In this document: positions 1 to 7,507 of the stretch, in pieces
Layout of the letters: each line of letters starts with the position of its first letter
Numbering within the stretch: the first letter of the stretch is position 1
Assembly: GCA_002418285.1 (NCBI GenBank)
Contig: DIDT01000057.1
Location: forward strand, 62,001-126,000
Source of the DNA: Phycisphaerales bacterium UBA5793
Lineage (GTDB): Bacteria > Planctomycetota > Phycisphaerae > Phycisphaerales > UBA5793
Direction: 5' to 3'
DNA length: 64,000 bases
Notes under the pieces: model-generated
Seen by the model: only the letters and a program-made list of their open reading frames with translations
Databases searched by the model: none
What the model was told of the DNA's origin: nothing
Program-made: the position numbers and the translations under genes

Positions 1-1
1 T

Positions 2-1585
2 CTGGAAGAATCGTTGCGGAGCATCGTCTCAGCCGCCTGGCGAGGCGGGGACAAAGCGGAACCAGCCGAAACACCGCTGAGCACCGAGGATCGATTCAAA
101 CAGGCCGGCTGGACTCCGCCGGGAGTCGTGATCACTTCAACAAAGGACGATGCGTGGCCCGCTGCGCTGGCGCTCGCAGCTGATCGTGGCCAGCCCATCG
201 TGTTTCTCAGTGAAGGATTTGGACATCCCAGCACGATCCTCAAGGCGGAGGACTGGACGCGACTCAACACCGCCGTCGATTCACTTGTTGCCGCTACGGG
301 ATATTCCTATGACCAGCTCGGTGATGACATCGACACGATCACCCTCGTACGTGAGTTGCCGACCAAGTACGTGGACGTCGACGATCCGTCCGGCAATTCG
401 CGCAATGCCGTGACCGATGGCCTGGCGCGAACCGGCAAGATCCGCTGGGGTATTGCCGGCTGGATCTTCGGCTCCACCACCCAGACGACCTACATGGCGA
501 TGTGTTCGATCTTCCTGGAGCATGAATCGGCGTTGCTCTTTGACACTTACCCCAACCAGCCGGGCTGGTCGCGCTACGCCATGAACAAGCCCGCGGACCG
601 TCTGCGCGAACTGGGCCTGGAAGTGCAGCACATCGCCAGCCCAGTTGCGACCGCAGCGGCGTGGGAAACACTTGCGCCCAGCGGTGTCACAGATGACCTC
701 ATCTTCGTCAACACCAAGGGCAACCAGAACTGGTTTGAAGCGGCGGATGGCGTGCGCGTCTTCGTGCATGATGTGCCCATCCTCAACGCACCTGCCGCGG
801 TCCATTTTGTGCACTCTTGGTCGTGCTTTTCGCCGAGCAGCCGCAACACGTTGGCTGGCCGCTGGCTGGAGCGTGGCGCCTACGCCTACGTGGGCAGCGT
901 GCAGGAACCGACGCTGAGCGCGTTTGTCCCGCCTGAACTGCTGGTTGATCGTTTGCGTTCTGCAGTGCCCTTCCTGATCGCGGCGCGTGTCTGGGAGTTC
1001 GCGCCGTGGCGGGTGGCAACGATCGGCGATCCGCTCATGATCATGCTCAAAGAAATACCTCGCATCGGGCCCGAGACGCGCTCCATCTCGGGCGAGAGTC
1101 TGCGCGAGGCGCTGCGTCGCGCGACGGATTCCGCCACCACGAGTGGAAACTGGACTGAAGTGGTGCGGATCGTGAACCTGCTCGGCCTTGATGATCTGAC
1201 TCTGAGCATCTACAACCAGCGCCTCAAGGATGCCGCCCCCGCTGAGGATATCGCCCTGGCGCTAGGCGCGATCTTCCGAAAGAGCGATGCCCAGACCTTT
1301 CTGCACGCTATTGAGCAAATCCCCGTTTCGCAGCTCACTCCGGAGCAACGTGACATGCTCTGGCTCAAGTGTCTGCCCTCGCTTCGCGCAATCAACTCAC
1401 CGGCTCAACTCGCGCTGCTGCGCCTGAATATCCGCACTCCGCTGGGCTACGTGGATGCGTGTCGCCTGGCGCCGCTCATGAAATCGCAGGGGCAGGCCAG
1501 TCTGGTCAACCCGATGCTCGACGAGTACGAGTCGGACGCGAAAGAGAAGTATGCCAAGGACCTGATCCGCCGCGCCCGGCCTTGA
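2..1585 (+). CDS. Hypothetical protein, 5'-truncated by the window edge
   Basis: The frame is open to the first base, so the true start lies upstream; 527 residues are visible. I do not recognise a named family. The central part alternates hydrophobic strands with charged helices and carries a His and Cys close together (VHSWSCFS, about residue 275) followed by a GDPL motif near residue 345. This recalls caspase/gingipain-like (C25) folds, but the canonical motifs are not clear. The last 150 residues look helical and repeat-like. The methionine aminopeptidase gene starts 39 bp downstream on the same strand, so the two may be co-transcribed. No membrane segment is visible in the part present. 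Confidence 0.7.
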   Translation: MEESLRSIVSAAWRGGDKAEPAETPLSTEDRFKQAGWTPPGVVITSTKDDAWPAALALAADRGQPIVFLSEGFGHPSTILKAEDWTRLNTAVDSLVAATGYSYDQLGDDIDTITLVRELPTKYVDVDDPSGNSRNAVTDGLARTGKIRWGIAGWIFGSTTQTTYMAMCSIFLEHESALLFDTYPNQPGWSRYAMNKPADRLRELGLEVQHIASPVATAAAWETLAPSGVTDDLIFVNTKGNQNWFEAADGVRVFVHDVPILNAPAAVHFVHSWSCFSPSSRNTLAGRWLERGAYAYVGSVQEPTLSAFVPPELLVDRLRSAVPFLIAARVWEFAPWRVATIGDPLMIMLKEIPRIGPETRSISGESLREALRRATDSATTSGNWTEVVRIVNLLGLDDLTLSIYNQRLKDAAPAEDIALALGAIFRKSDAQTFLHAIEQIPVSQLTPEQRDMLWLKCLPSLRAINSPAQLALLRLNIRTPLGYVDACRLAPLMKSQGQASLVNPMLDEYESDAKEKYAKDLIRRARP

Positions 1586-1624
1586 GTCGCGACTCGGCGC
1601 ACCGGCTCGCTACCATCGCACACT

Positions 1625-2458
1625 GTGCTTCGTGAACAGGATATTCAGACTGCCACGCGCGCTGCGGAACTCGTGGTTGAGACGCATCATCACATCGCAC
1701 CGATTCTGCGCACTGGAATGACGCTCGCTGACATCGACCGACTTGTTGGCGAGACGCTCCAGAAGCTGGGCACCAGAAGCGCCTTCCTGCACTACCAGAC
1801 TGGGCGCTATCCCCCTTTCCCGTCTCACGCGTGCCTGAGTGTTAACGACGTGATCGTCCACGGCACGGCGGGCATGCGCATCGAACCGCTCAAGCGGGGA
1901 GATGTGCTTTCGCTGGACATCGGAACGGTTTACCGCGGTTGGCGAGGTGACGCGGCATGGACGTACATCTTCGAAGAGGGTGGCGAGGAGAGTATTCGAT
2001 TGTGTGAGTGCGGGCAGGAAGCGTTGAGGCGAGGCGTCGAACGATTGCAGCCGGGTGAGCCCCTGCGCCACTGGGCGCAAACGGTCCAACAGTGCGTTCA
2101 AGTGGAATATGGCTACCACTGTGTGAGTGGCCTCGGCGGACACGGCTACGGCCGTGAACTGCACACCACACCGCACGTGGCCAATTCCATCCCGCCGTTT
2201 GCCGGCGACTGGCCCGAGGCTGACTATCGACTCACTCCCGGGCTCTTGCTGGCCGTGGAGCCGATTATTGCGGTCGGCACGAGCGCGCAGGCCCAAGAAG
2301 CTCCTAAGGGTCGAGGGGGTCGCGAGCGCCCGCAGTGGCCCATTCGCACTGCCGACGGCTCGCTGAGTGTGCACTACGAGCATGATGTGCTCATTACCGA
2401 GGATGGGCCGCGCGTGCTGACTGCCGGCCTCGAGGATCTCCCCATGATTGTGGGGTAG
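1625..2458 (+). CDS. map: Type I methionyl aminopeptidase
   Basis: Removes the initiator Met from nascent cytosolic proteins; a two-metal pita-bread-fold enzyme. All five metal ligands are visible: D98 and D109 (11 apart, as in E. coli D97/D108), H173 in GGHGYGRELH, E212 in VEPII and E252 in HYEHDV. The substrate-binding His is H80 in VIVHG. At 277 residues it is slightly longer than the E. coli enzyme, owing to a basic loop of about 17 residues after E212. The start is GTG and fits the family N-terminus; no strong Shine-Dalgarno is visible. It probably shares a transcript with the gene ending 39 bp upstream. Confidence 0.95.
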   Translation: MLREQDIQTATRAAELVVETHHHIAPILRTGMTLADIDRLVGETLQKLGTRSAFLHYQTGRYPPFPSHACLSVNDVIVHGTAGMRIEPLKRGDVLSLDIGTVYRGWRGDAAWTYIFEEGGEESIRLCECGQEALRRGVERLQPGEPLRHWAQTVQQCVQVEYGYHCVSGLGGHGYGRELHTTPHVANSIPPFAGDWPEADYRLTPGLLLAVEPIIAVGTSAQAQEAPKGRGGRERPQWPIRTADGSLSVHYEHDVLITEDGPRVLTAGLEDLPMIVG

Positions 2459-2471
2459 TCGCATTAACAAC

Positions 2472-2502
2472 GTGACCTGACGGCCGCTCTTGCTCGTATG
2501 AT
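2472..2502 (+). promoter_or_regulatory. Candidate sigma-70 promoter for the selenoprotein gene
   Basis: A TATGAT box (2497-2502, five of six matches to TATAAT) lies behind a GTGACC box (2472-2477, four of six) with a 19-nt spacer. Transcription would begin near 2509, giving a leader of roughly 80 nt. It lies in the only gap between map and the selenoprotein gene. Pattern match only. Confidence 0.35.
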
Positions 2503-2574
2503 TGGTTTCGGCTCGGGCGAGCGATGCGATTGGCGCACGCATTGTTCACCGAATGCATTGTTGTGCCACTGGCC

Positions 2575-2580
2575 AAGGAG
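2575..2580 (+). promoter_or_regulatory. Ribosome binding site fixing the selenoprotein start
   Basis: AAGGAG lies seven nucleotides before the GTG at 2588, a near-ideal spacing. The downstream frame closes after only ten codons if TGA is read as stop, so a strong site here is a main argument that TGA is decoded and the frame continues. Confidence 0.75.
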
Positions 2581-2587
2581 AACGAAC

Positions 2588-2812
2588 GTGAAGGTTTCAA
2601 TCAAGTACTGCGGGATGTGAAACTACCACCCGCGAGCCGCCAGTCTGGCGGAAGAGATCAAGAAGAGATTCGGAGTCGACTCCGAGTTGGTTCAGGGATC
2701 AGGCGGCGTCTTTGACGTCACCGTGAACGACAAACTCATCTACAGCAAGCACGAAACAGGTGAGTTCCCCGACCATGGCAAGCTCCTCGACAAGATCGCT
2801 GCCACCAAGTAG
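2588..2812 (+). CDS. SelW/Rdx-family selenoprotein with in-frame TGA (Sec at residue 11)
   Basis: Reading the TGA at 2618-2620 as selenocysteine gives 74 residues ending at TAG 2810-2812. The start of the protein is MKVSIKYCGMUNYHPRA: a CxxU redox motif (C8-G9-M10-U11) after a first beta-strand, then an amphipathic helix (AASLAEEIKKRFG), the GSGGVFDV strand-turn, VNDKLIYSK, and a C-terminal helix after GEFPDH. This order matches the thioredoxin-like Rdx family (SelW/SelT/SelV/SelH), whose bacterial members read CxxC or CxxU followed by NY, GSGGVFEV and a GxFP turn. Length agrees with the 70-90 residues usual there. The presumed role is cytosolic thiol redox chemistry; the substrate is unknown. 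A strong Shine-Dalgarno, a SECIS-like hairpin and a terminator flank it. Sec machinery (SelA, SelB, SelD, tRNA-Sec) is not in this window. The alternative, a pseudogene with Cys TGC mutated to TGA, is less likely because the rest of the frame is intact. Confidence 0.88.
2637..2651 (+). promoter_or_regulatory. SECIS-like hairpin just after the Sec UGA
   Basis: CCGCC (2637-2641) pairs with GGCGG (2647-2651) around the loop AGUCU, whose outer A and U can also pair. The loop lies 21 nt after the UGA, within the range for bacterial SECIS elements, which sit inside the coding sequence. Its GUCU resembles the GGUCU apical loop of E. coli fdhF that SelB contacts. The lower stem is weak, so folding and SelB binding need testing. 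Confidence 0.6.
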
Positions 2813-2833
2813 ATCGAATCGTCATTCGATGCA

Positions 2834-2876
2834 AAGCCCCCGTCGATCGGTTCGATCAACGGGGGCTTGTTGTTGC
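2834..2876 (+). terminator. Intrinsic terminator after the selenoprotein gene
   Basis: AAGCCCCCGT pairs with ACGGGGGCTT, with one mismatch and four further inner pairs around a five-base loop. A T-rich TTGTTGTTG tract follows. It lies 21 bp past the TAG and between convergent genes, so it may also stop transcripts of the subtilase gene. Confidence 0.8.
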
Positions 2877-2901
2877 CATTCAACGAGCAGGCGTGCCGAG
2901 C

Positions 2902-4698
2902 TTACTCGATCACGAGATCGACGACGTTGCTCGTGCGCTGGTACTGGGCGGCCTGCATCCACACGTGAACACCCTGGGTGTTCGGCGGAACGCGCTTGCG
3001 AAGCAGGGCGTAGCCGTCCTGATCGGCGGTGCGGATTCCCGCTTGCCTGGGTGAGGCGAGATCAATCGTGACGTCGAGTTGCGGCACATACGTGCTGCCC
3101 GTTCCTCGGACGCTGTAGATGAACACAACGATCTCGCCAGGCGTGGCGCGGAAGACTTCCGCATCCGCATTCACGCCCGCCACGAAGCGCGAGGTCTGCA
3201 GACGAATCGGTGGTTCGCCGCTCATCGCACCGAGCACAGCCTCATACGCGTTAACGCGGCCGGAACCGAACTGGTTGTCCTTGCCGGGGCTACCGAGATC
3301 GACCGCCGTCGCCTCAAGCAGATCTTTGATCGCGTAATGATCAAGACTCGGATTCGCTTCGAGCATCAACGCAATCGTGCCGGCCACATGCGGGGTCGCC
3401 ATCGACGTGCCACTGAGGTTCGTGTATCCAGTGCAGTTGCTCGAAGTGGATTTCGTGTTGACGCCGGGAGCGGAAATGGTCGGCTTGATCTTCCCGGGCG
3501 GGTAGGGCCAATCGTTGTACGGCGGGATGCCGGTCCAGGAGATTGGTCCCTGGCTCGAGAAGCTCGCCAGAGCGTCGTTGCAGTCGGTGGCGCCGACCGT
3601 GATCATGTCCGGCACATCGCCGGGGGTGCGCACCGAATCGACCGGCGGGCAGCAGTTGCCCTCATTGCCGGCCGCGAAGACGACCACGACGCCCGCGGCC
3701 ATCGCGTTCTCGCACACGCTGCGCCACGTCGGGCGGTCGGGGGCGGTCGAGTGCGGCCATCCAAGGCTTGCCGTGAGCACGTCGGCGCCGTTGTCCACGC
3801 CGTACTGGATGCTGTCCCACACCGATTGTTCGCCGGAGAAGGAGTTGTAGAACTTGAGAATCATCATCTCGGCGTCGGGGGCCATGCCGGTCTGCGTGCC
3901 GTTGGTTCCATCGCCGGCGACTGTGCCGGTGGTATGCGTGCCGTGGCCGAAGGTGTCGCCGACGTTGTTGTTGTTGCTCTCGAAGTTCCAGCCGTGCACG
4001 TCATCGATGAAGCCGTTGTTGTCGTCGTCGATGCTGTTGTTGGGAATCTCGCCCGGGTTGTCCCAGATCTGGTTGACGAGATCAGGGTGAGTAATGCAGG
4101 CGCCGGTGTCGATGATTCCGACAACCACGCCGCGCCCGGTGAAGCCCAGCTCGCTCCAGACGCGCGGCGCGCCCATCAGATCGACACCGCATTCGATCTC
4201 CGCGATGGCCCCGTCTTCTCCCGGCTTGAATGGGAGGACTTCCACACCCATGGGCCTGTCGTAGTGCACGTAGTCCACATCGGCGCGCTGCGCGATCTGG
4301 GCCACGACATTGGGCGTGGCGCGAACGCCGATGACGTTGTGAATCCACAGCGGACGAATGTTGTCCGCCTGGCCCGCTGTGCTGGCCTGGTGCAGACGCG
4401 CCAAGAGGTCTGCCTGAGACGCTGCGGCGAGTGGCTTAAGCAGGTCTTCGATCGCCTGGCGTTGAAATGCCTTGTTGCCGATCGCCGCGATTCGCGCCAC
4501 TTCCTCGCGCGACGCCTGGTCGCGCATCACGATCGTCACCGGGACGAGCGCGTCAGGTTGCGACTGTCGCAGCACCTCGGCGAGGTTATCGCGCAGTTTG
4601 GCCGATCCCGCGTCCTGACCCAGCACCTTTGGCGCCAGGCACATCGCACTCAGCGCCAGAGCGGCACCGATTGCCATTCGATTCTGTCTTACATGCAT
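2902..4698 (-). CDS. Secreted subtilisin-like serine protease (S8 family)
   Basis: A 598-residue exported peptidase. The ATG at 4698 is chosen because AGGAGG lies eight bases upstream and it starts a clean signal peptide (basic MHVRQNR, hydrophobic core, cleavage near VLGQ). Residues 50-150 resemble an I9-type propeptide. The catalytic domain has all active residues: D197 (GIIDTGA), H252 (FGHGTHTTG), oxyanion N345 (AAGNEG) and S432 (SGTSMATPHVAG). An Asp/Asn-rich stretch near residues 220-250 could bind calcium. The last 100 residues form a beta-rich module, with PGEIVVF, VRGTGS and an Ala-Asp-Gly tract, resembling the C-terminal module of the three FG-GAP proteins at 24-29 kb. It converges on the selenoprotein gene. 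Substrate unknown; probably extracellular protein degradation. Confidence 0.93.
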   Translation of the reverse strand: MHVRQNRMAIGAALALSAMCLAPKVLGQDAGSAKLRDNLAEVLRQSQPDALVPVTIVMRDQASREEVARIAAIGNKAFQRQAIEDLLKPLAAASQADLLARLHQASTAGQADNIRPLWIHNVIGVRATPNVVAQIAQRADVDYVHYDRPMGVEVLPFKPGEDGAIAEIECGVDLMGAPRVWSELGFTGRGVVVGIIDTGACITHPDLVNQIWDNPGEIPNNSIDDDNNGFIDDVHGWNFESNNNNVGDTFGHGTHTTGTVAGDGTNGTQTGMAPDAEMMILKFYNSFSGEQSVWDSIQYGVDNGADVLTASLGWPHSTAPDRPTWRSVCENAMAAGVVVVFAAGNEGNCCPPVDSVRTPGDVPDMITVGATDCNDALASFSSQGPISWTGIPPYNDWPYPPGKIKPTISAPGVNTKSTSSNCTGYTNLSGTSMATPHVAGTIALMLEANPSLDHYAIKDLLEATAVDLGSPGKDNQFGSGRVNAYEAVLGAMSGEPPIRLQTSRFVAGVNADAEVFRATPGEIVVFIYSVRGTGSTYVPQLDVTIDLASPRQAGIRTADQDGYALLRKRVPPNTQGVHVWMQAAQYQRTSNVVDLVIE

Positions 4699-5005
4699 GT
4701 TCTGCTCCTCCTGTAGTTGGACACCCACGCCCCCAAGTTTGCCTTCATATCAACCGCACTGCGCGGCCCATTATTGCCGGAGCTCCCCACTTTCACGGCG
4801 CCGCTCGACCGAGTCCAACGGCGCATCCACTGACCGACGAATCGTACTCATCGATCGGGCACGCTTTCCGCCAGTTTGAGCCGTTTGCCCCACTGCACCC
4901 GCCAGATCAGTGGCGAATCCCTTGCTTGCTCTGCCCCGAGGATGGCCAGTACGTGAATCACCAGTCAATCCGAGGCGGAGTACGGCGTTCTTTCGGGATG
5001 TGTCG
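4699..5005. other. Intergenic region with no gene seen
   Basis: These 307 bp separate the MscS channel stop from the subtilase start, both genes being on the minus strand. Short open frames here lack ribosome binding sites. It presumably carries the subtilase promoter, but I found no convincing -35/-10 pair. Confidence 0.5.
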
Positions 5006-5902
5006 CTACTCGGCCTTGTCGAGGTGCACATCCATCTGCGGGTAGGGAATGGAGATTCCCGCCGCATCGAGCGAACGGCGCGTGGCGCGGATCAACTCCT
5101 GCTTGACGTCCATAAACCTGGCTCGCTCCGCCCACACTCGCACCTCCCAGTTCACAGACGAATCTGCAAAGGCCGTCACGACGACGGCAGGATCCTTTTC
5201 CTTGTTGCGAATGTCCACGCTCATCGCGGCTTCCATCAGCGCCGCGCGCGTCACATCCTGATCAGCGTCGTACGACACGCCGACAGGCACATCAACGCGA
5301 CGGACCGCGTGATAAGTGATGTTCTCGATCGTGTTGCCGAAGACCTGGCTGTTGGGGATAAAGATGCGCCGATTATCGAAGGTGTCGATTGTCGTAACAA
5401 ACAGATCGATGGCAAAGACCACTCCGGTTTCGCCGCCGATCTTCACAACATCGCCAACCTTGAACAGGCGGAATACGAGCAGCATCACGCCACTGGCTAG
5501 ATTGGACAAACTCCCCTGCAGCGCGAGGCCGATGGCAATTCCGGCCGCTCCGAGCACGGCCGCGATGCTGGTCATGTCAAACCCGAACAGTGTCAGGCAG
5601 GTGACGATGCCCAGGATCATGATTGCCCAGCGGACCATCGTGCCGAAGAACCGGGCCAGCGTCACTTCCAGCTTGGCTCGGACGAGCGTCGCCTCCGTCG
5701 CACGTCGCACCCACGCGGAGATGATCAGCGCCGCGATGAGCACGACGATGGCGCCCAGAACCGGCAGGGCGTACTCCCTGGCGAGCACCTGAGCCTGCAT
5801 GAACCACTCGGGGATCTTCGCTGCACCCGCCTGCGGGGCTTCACCCACGTCGCCCGATGAAGTGTCCTGCGCCAGCGTCAGCATCGTCGTCATCAAAGAC
5901 AT
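5006..5902 (-). CDS. MscS-family small-conductance mechanosensitive channel
   Basis: A 298-residue inner-membrane protein with about three transmembrane helices (residues 42-62, 85-107 and 112-140), then the soluble beta-domain. The pore-lining third helix shows the Ala/Gly packing pattern AAVLGAAGIAIGLALQ followed by SLSNLASGVMLL, as in MscS. The beta-domain has FKVGDVVKIGG and the conserved IPNSQVFG. Such channels release solutes on hypo-osmotic shock. I chose the ATG at 5902, which precedes a short periplasmic N-terminus; the open frame extends 22 codons further without a better start. It stands alone, with about 300 bp of non-coding DNA on each side. Confidence 0.92.
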   Translation of the reverse strand: MSLMTTMLTLAQDTSSGDVGEAPQAGAAKIPEWFMQAQVLAREYALPVLGAIVVLIAALIISAWVRRATEATLVRAKLEVTLARFFGTMVRWAIMILGIVTCLTLFGFDMTSIAAVLGAAGIAIGLALQGSLSNLASGVMLLVFRLFKVGDVVKIGGETGVVFAIDLFVTTIDTFDNRRIFIPNSQVFGNTIENITYHAVRRVDVPVGVSYDADQDVTRAALMEAAMSVDIRNKEKDPAVVVTAFADSSVNWEVRVWAERARFMDVKQELIRATRRSLDAAGISIPYPQMDVHLDKAE

Positions 5903-6210
5903 GATCGTTTCTCTCGATTCGAATGGATGAATCCCGGCCGTGTGCCAAGCCATTGTACCGAGCTTCATGGTGCCCGGGGGCGTTCGGTTCCGCTGTCGCC
6001 ATCGTCGAACACGATCGCGCGAGCACCATTGGGCCGCATTGCGACGCGCTGCCTGCGGCGCTCGGATTCATCACTCTGACTGAACCTGCATCCAACGCGA
6101 CGATGATGACGTCTCAATCGCCGGGTGGACCGCAACACATAGAGGATGGTGCTATGGCGATCATTCCAGAGCGGCTTGCGTTCGTTCGGGCTCGTGTTGA
6201 ATCTGCAAGA
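5903..6210. other. Intergenic region with no confident gene
   Basis: These 308 bp separate two minus-strand genes. A 30-codon plus-strand frame from ATG 6154 has a GAGG eight bases upstream but no recognisable product and runs into the 3' end of the acetyltransferase gene, so I do not call it. The MscS promoter should lie here; no clear consensus was found. Confidence 0.45.
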
Positions 6211-7398
6211 TCAGAAGTGATCTGCCAGCCAAGGTGCGCCGCCTGAGAACACCGCCGCCAGCGGAGCGATGGCGTCATCCTCGCCTTCCAACCATCCGGC
6301 AGCCCGCGCCTGCCACGGCGTCAGCATGGCTGAGTAGAGCGATGCCATACCGCGCACCGTCACCTTCACACTTCCACTCCCCACGCTGCGCTCCACGGCA
6401 GCGCGGCCGTCCGCGACGCGCACGAGCAATCGACCGTTGTTCACGTCGGGCAGCACCGAATCGTCGCGAATCTCTAGGTCAAGCTCTGCCGTCACGCCTG
6501 GTACGTACCCCCGTGTTTCAATTGCTTTGCCAACATCGAGCAGTCGCAGCATCCACTGGTCCTTGACTTCATCGCGAATGTGCTGCTCACGAATGTTGAG
6601 GTGGAGCGAATCCGTCGGACTCCCGTTCCAGATCACTTCACCCGCCATCGAGCGATGGTCGGCGAAGAACTTGAGCAGCCGAAGCGCCGCGCGGCGTGTA
6701 AGGGCGACGAGATCGGTGCAGACCAGGTTGTAGGAGCGAGTCGGGGAATCCTTCTGATTGAAGTACACGTACCCCTCGACGCCCTGCTCGTCTTCGACGA
6801 GAAAGCCGCGTGGGTGGTCATCCCGGGCTTGCCGCACGCGCGTCCAGACATACCTGCCGCGATCGAGATGGCCGTTGGTCCTCCGGGCCCGCGCCAGATA
6901 GCACTTCTCAATCGCGGACTGATCCGCATCGGTAATGGGCCGCAGCGTCAACTCTCGGTCGCGCGAGTCGATCTGCGCGGTGGGTAGAACGCAGCGATAG
7001 AAAGTTCCCGCCTGCTCATAGCCGACGCGCTGATATACGGGTTGCGTCGCCGGGTAGAGCGACGAAATTGGATAGCCCAACTCCCGCATTTCGCACACCG
7101 CCCCACTCATCAGCGCGCTGGCCGCTCCCTGGCCGCGCAGGTGTGGATCGATCCCGACGGCCGCGATGCCGGCCATCTTGACCGCACGACCACCGAAGAA
7201 TTGACCCATGGGCACGATGACCAGTCCGCCGACCACCGCGCCGCCGTGGCGAACCACGCGGAGATTGTCGTGGCCCGCAAGATCGAAATACTGGGGCACG
7301 CGATCGGCAGGAAAGTGAAAGGTCCGCCGCAGAATCTCGCCCAGCGTCTCTCGCTGCTGCTCGTTTTCCGCTACGCCGTAGGCAAACTTCAGGGGCAT
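6211..7398 (-). CDS. Eis-like GNAT N-acetyltransferase
   Basis: A 395-residue protein with the Eis layout: an N-terminal GNAT domain with acetyl-CoA loop (HLRGQGAASALMSG, about residue 90), a second degenerate GNAT domain in the middle, and a C-terminal SCP2-like domain. In Mycobacterium Eis the chain ends in a Phe whose carboxylate acts as general base; this protein also ends in Phe (PWLADHF). Eis proteins acetylate amines such as aminoglycosides or lysines; the substrate here is unknown. The ATG start has GGAAG seven bases upstream. It is divergent from signal peptidase I with 109 bp between them. Confidence 0.85.
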   Translation of the reverse strand: MPLKFAYGVAENEQQRETLGEILRRTFHFPADRVPQYFDLAGHDNLRVVRHGGAVVGGLVIVPMGQFFGGRAVKMAGIAAVGIDPHLRGQGAASALMSGAVCEMRELGYPISSLYPATQPVYQRVGYEQAGTFYRCVLPTAQIDSRDRELTLRPITDADQSAIEKCYLARARRTNGHLDRGRYVWTRVRQARDDHPRGFLVEDEQGVEGYVYFNQKDSPTRSYNLVCTDLVALTRRAALRLLKFFADHRSMAGEVIWNGSPTDSLHLNIREQHIRDEVKDQWMLRLLDVGKAIETRGYVPGVTAELDLEIRDDSVLPDVNNGRLLVRVADGRAAVERSVGSGSVKVTVRGMASLYSAMLTPWQARAAGWLEGEDDAIAPLAAVFSGGAPWLADHF

Positions 7399-7507
7399 CG
7401 TTCGTCTTCCAATCAGGCAGAAGGTGTTGTGTCACCCGCTGGTGCGGTCGATATGATCCAACTTGACGATGGTAGGAATCGCCACCGCACCTTTTGGAGA
7501 ACCAGCC

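Noticed and set aside
3079..4716. 545-codon open frame opposite the subtilase gene
   Set aside because: It is a high-GC antisense shadow: very rich in Arg, His, Val and Ala with no motif, while the opposite strand encodes a complete catalytic subtilase.
6154..6246. 30-codon frame starting MAIIPERLAFVRARV
   Set aside because: It has a GAGG upstream and faintly recalls the start of YggS-type proteins, but it is very short and overlaps the 3' end of the acetyltransferase gene.
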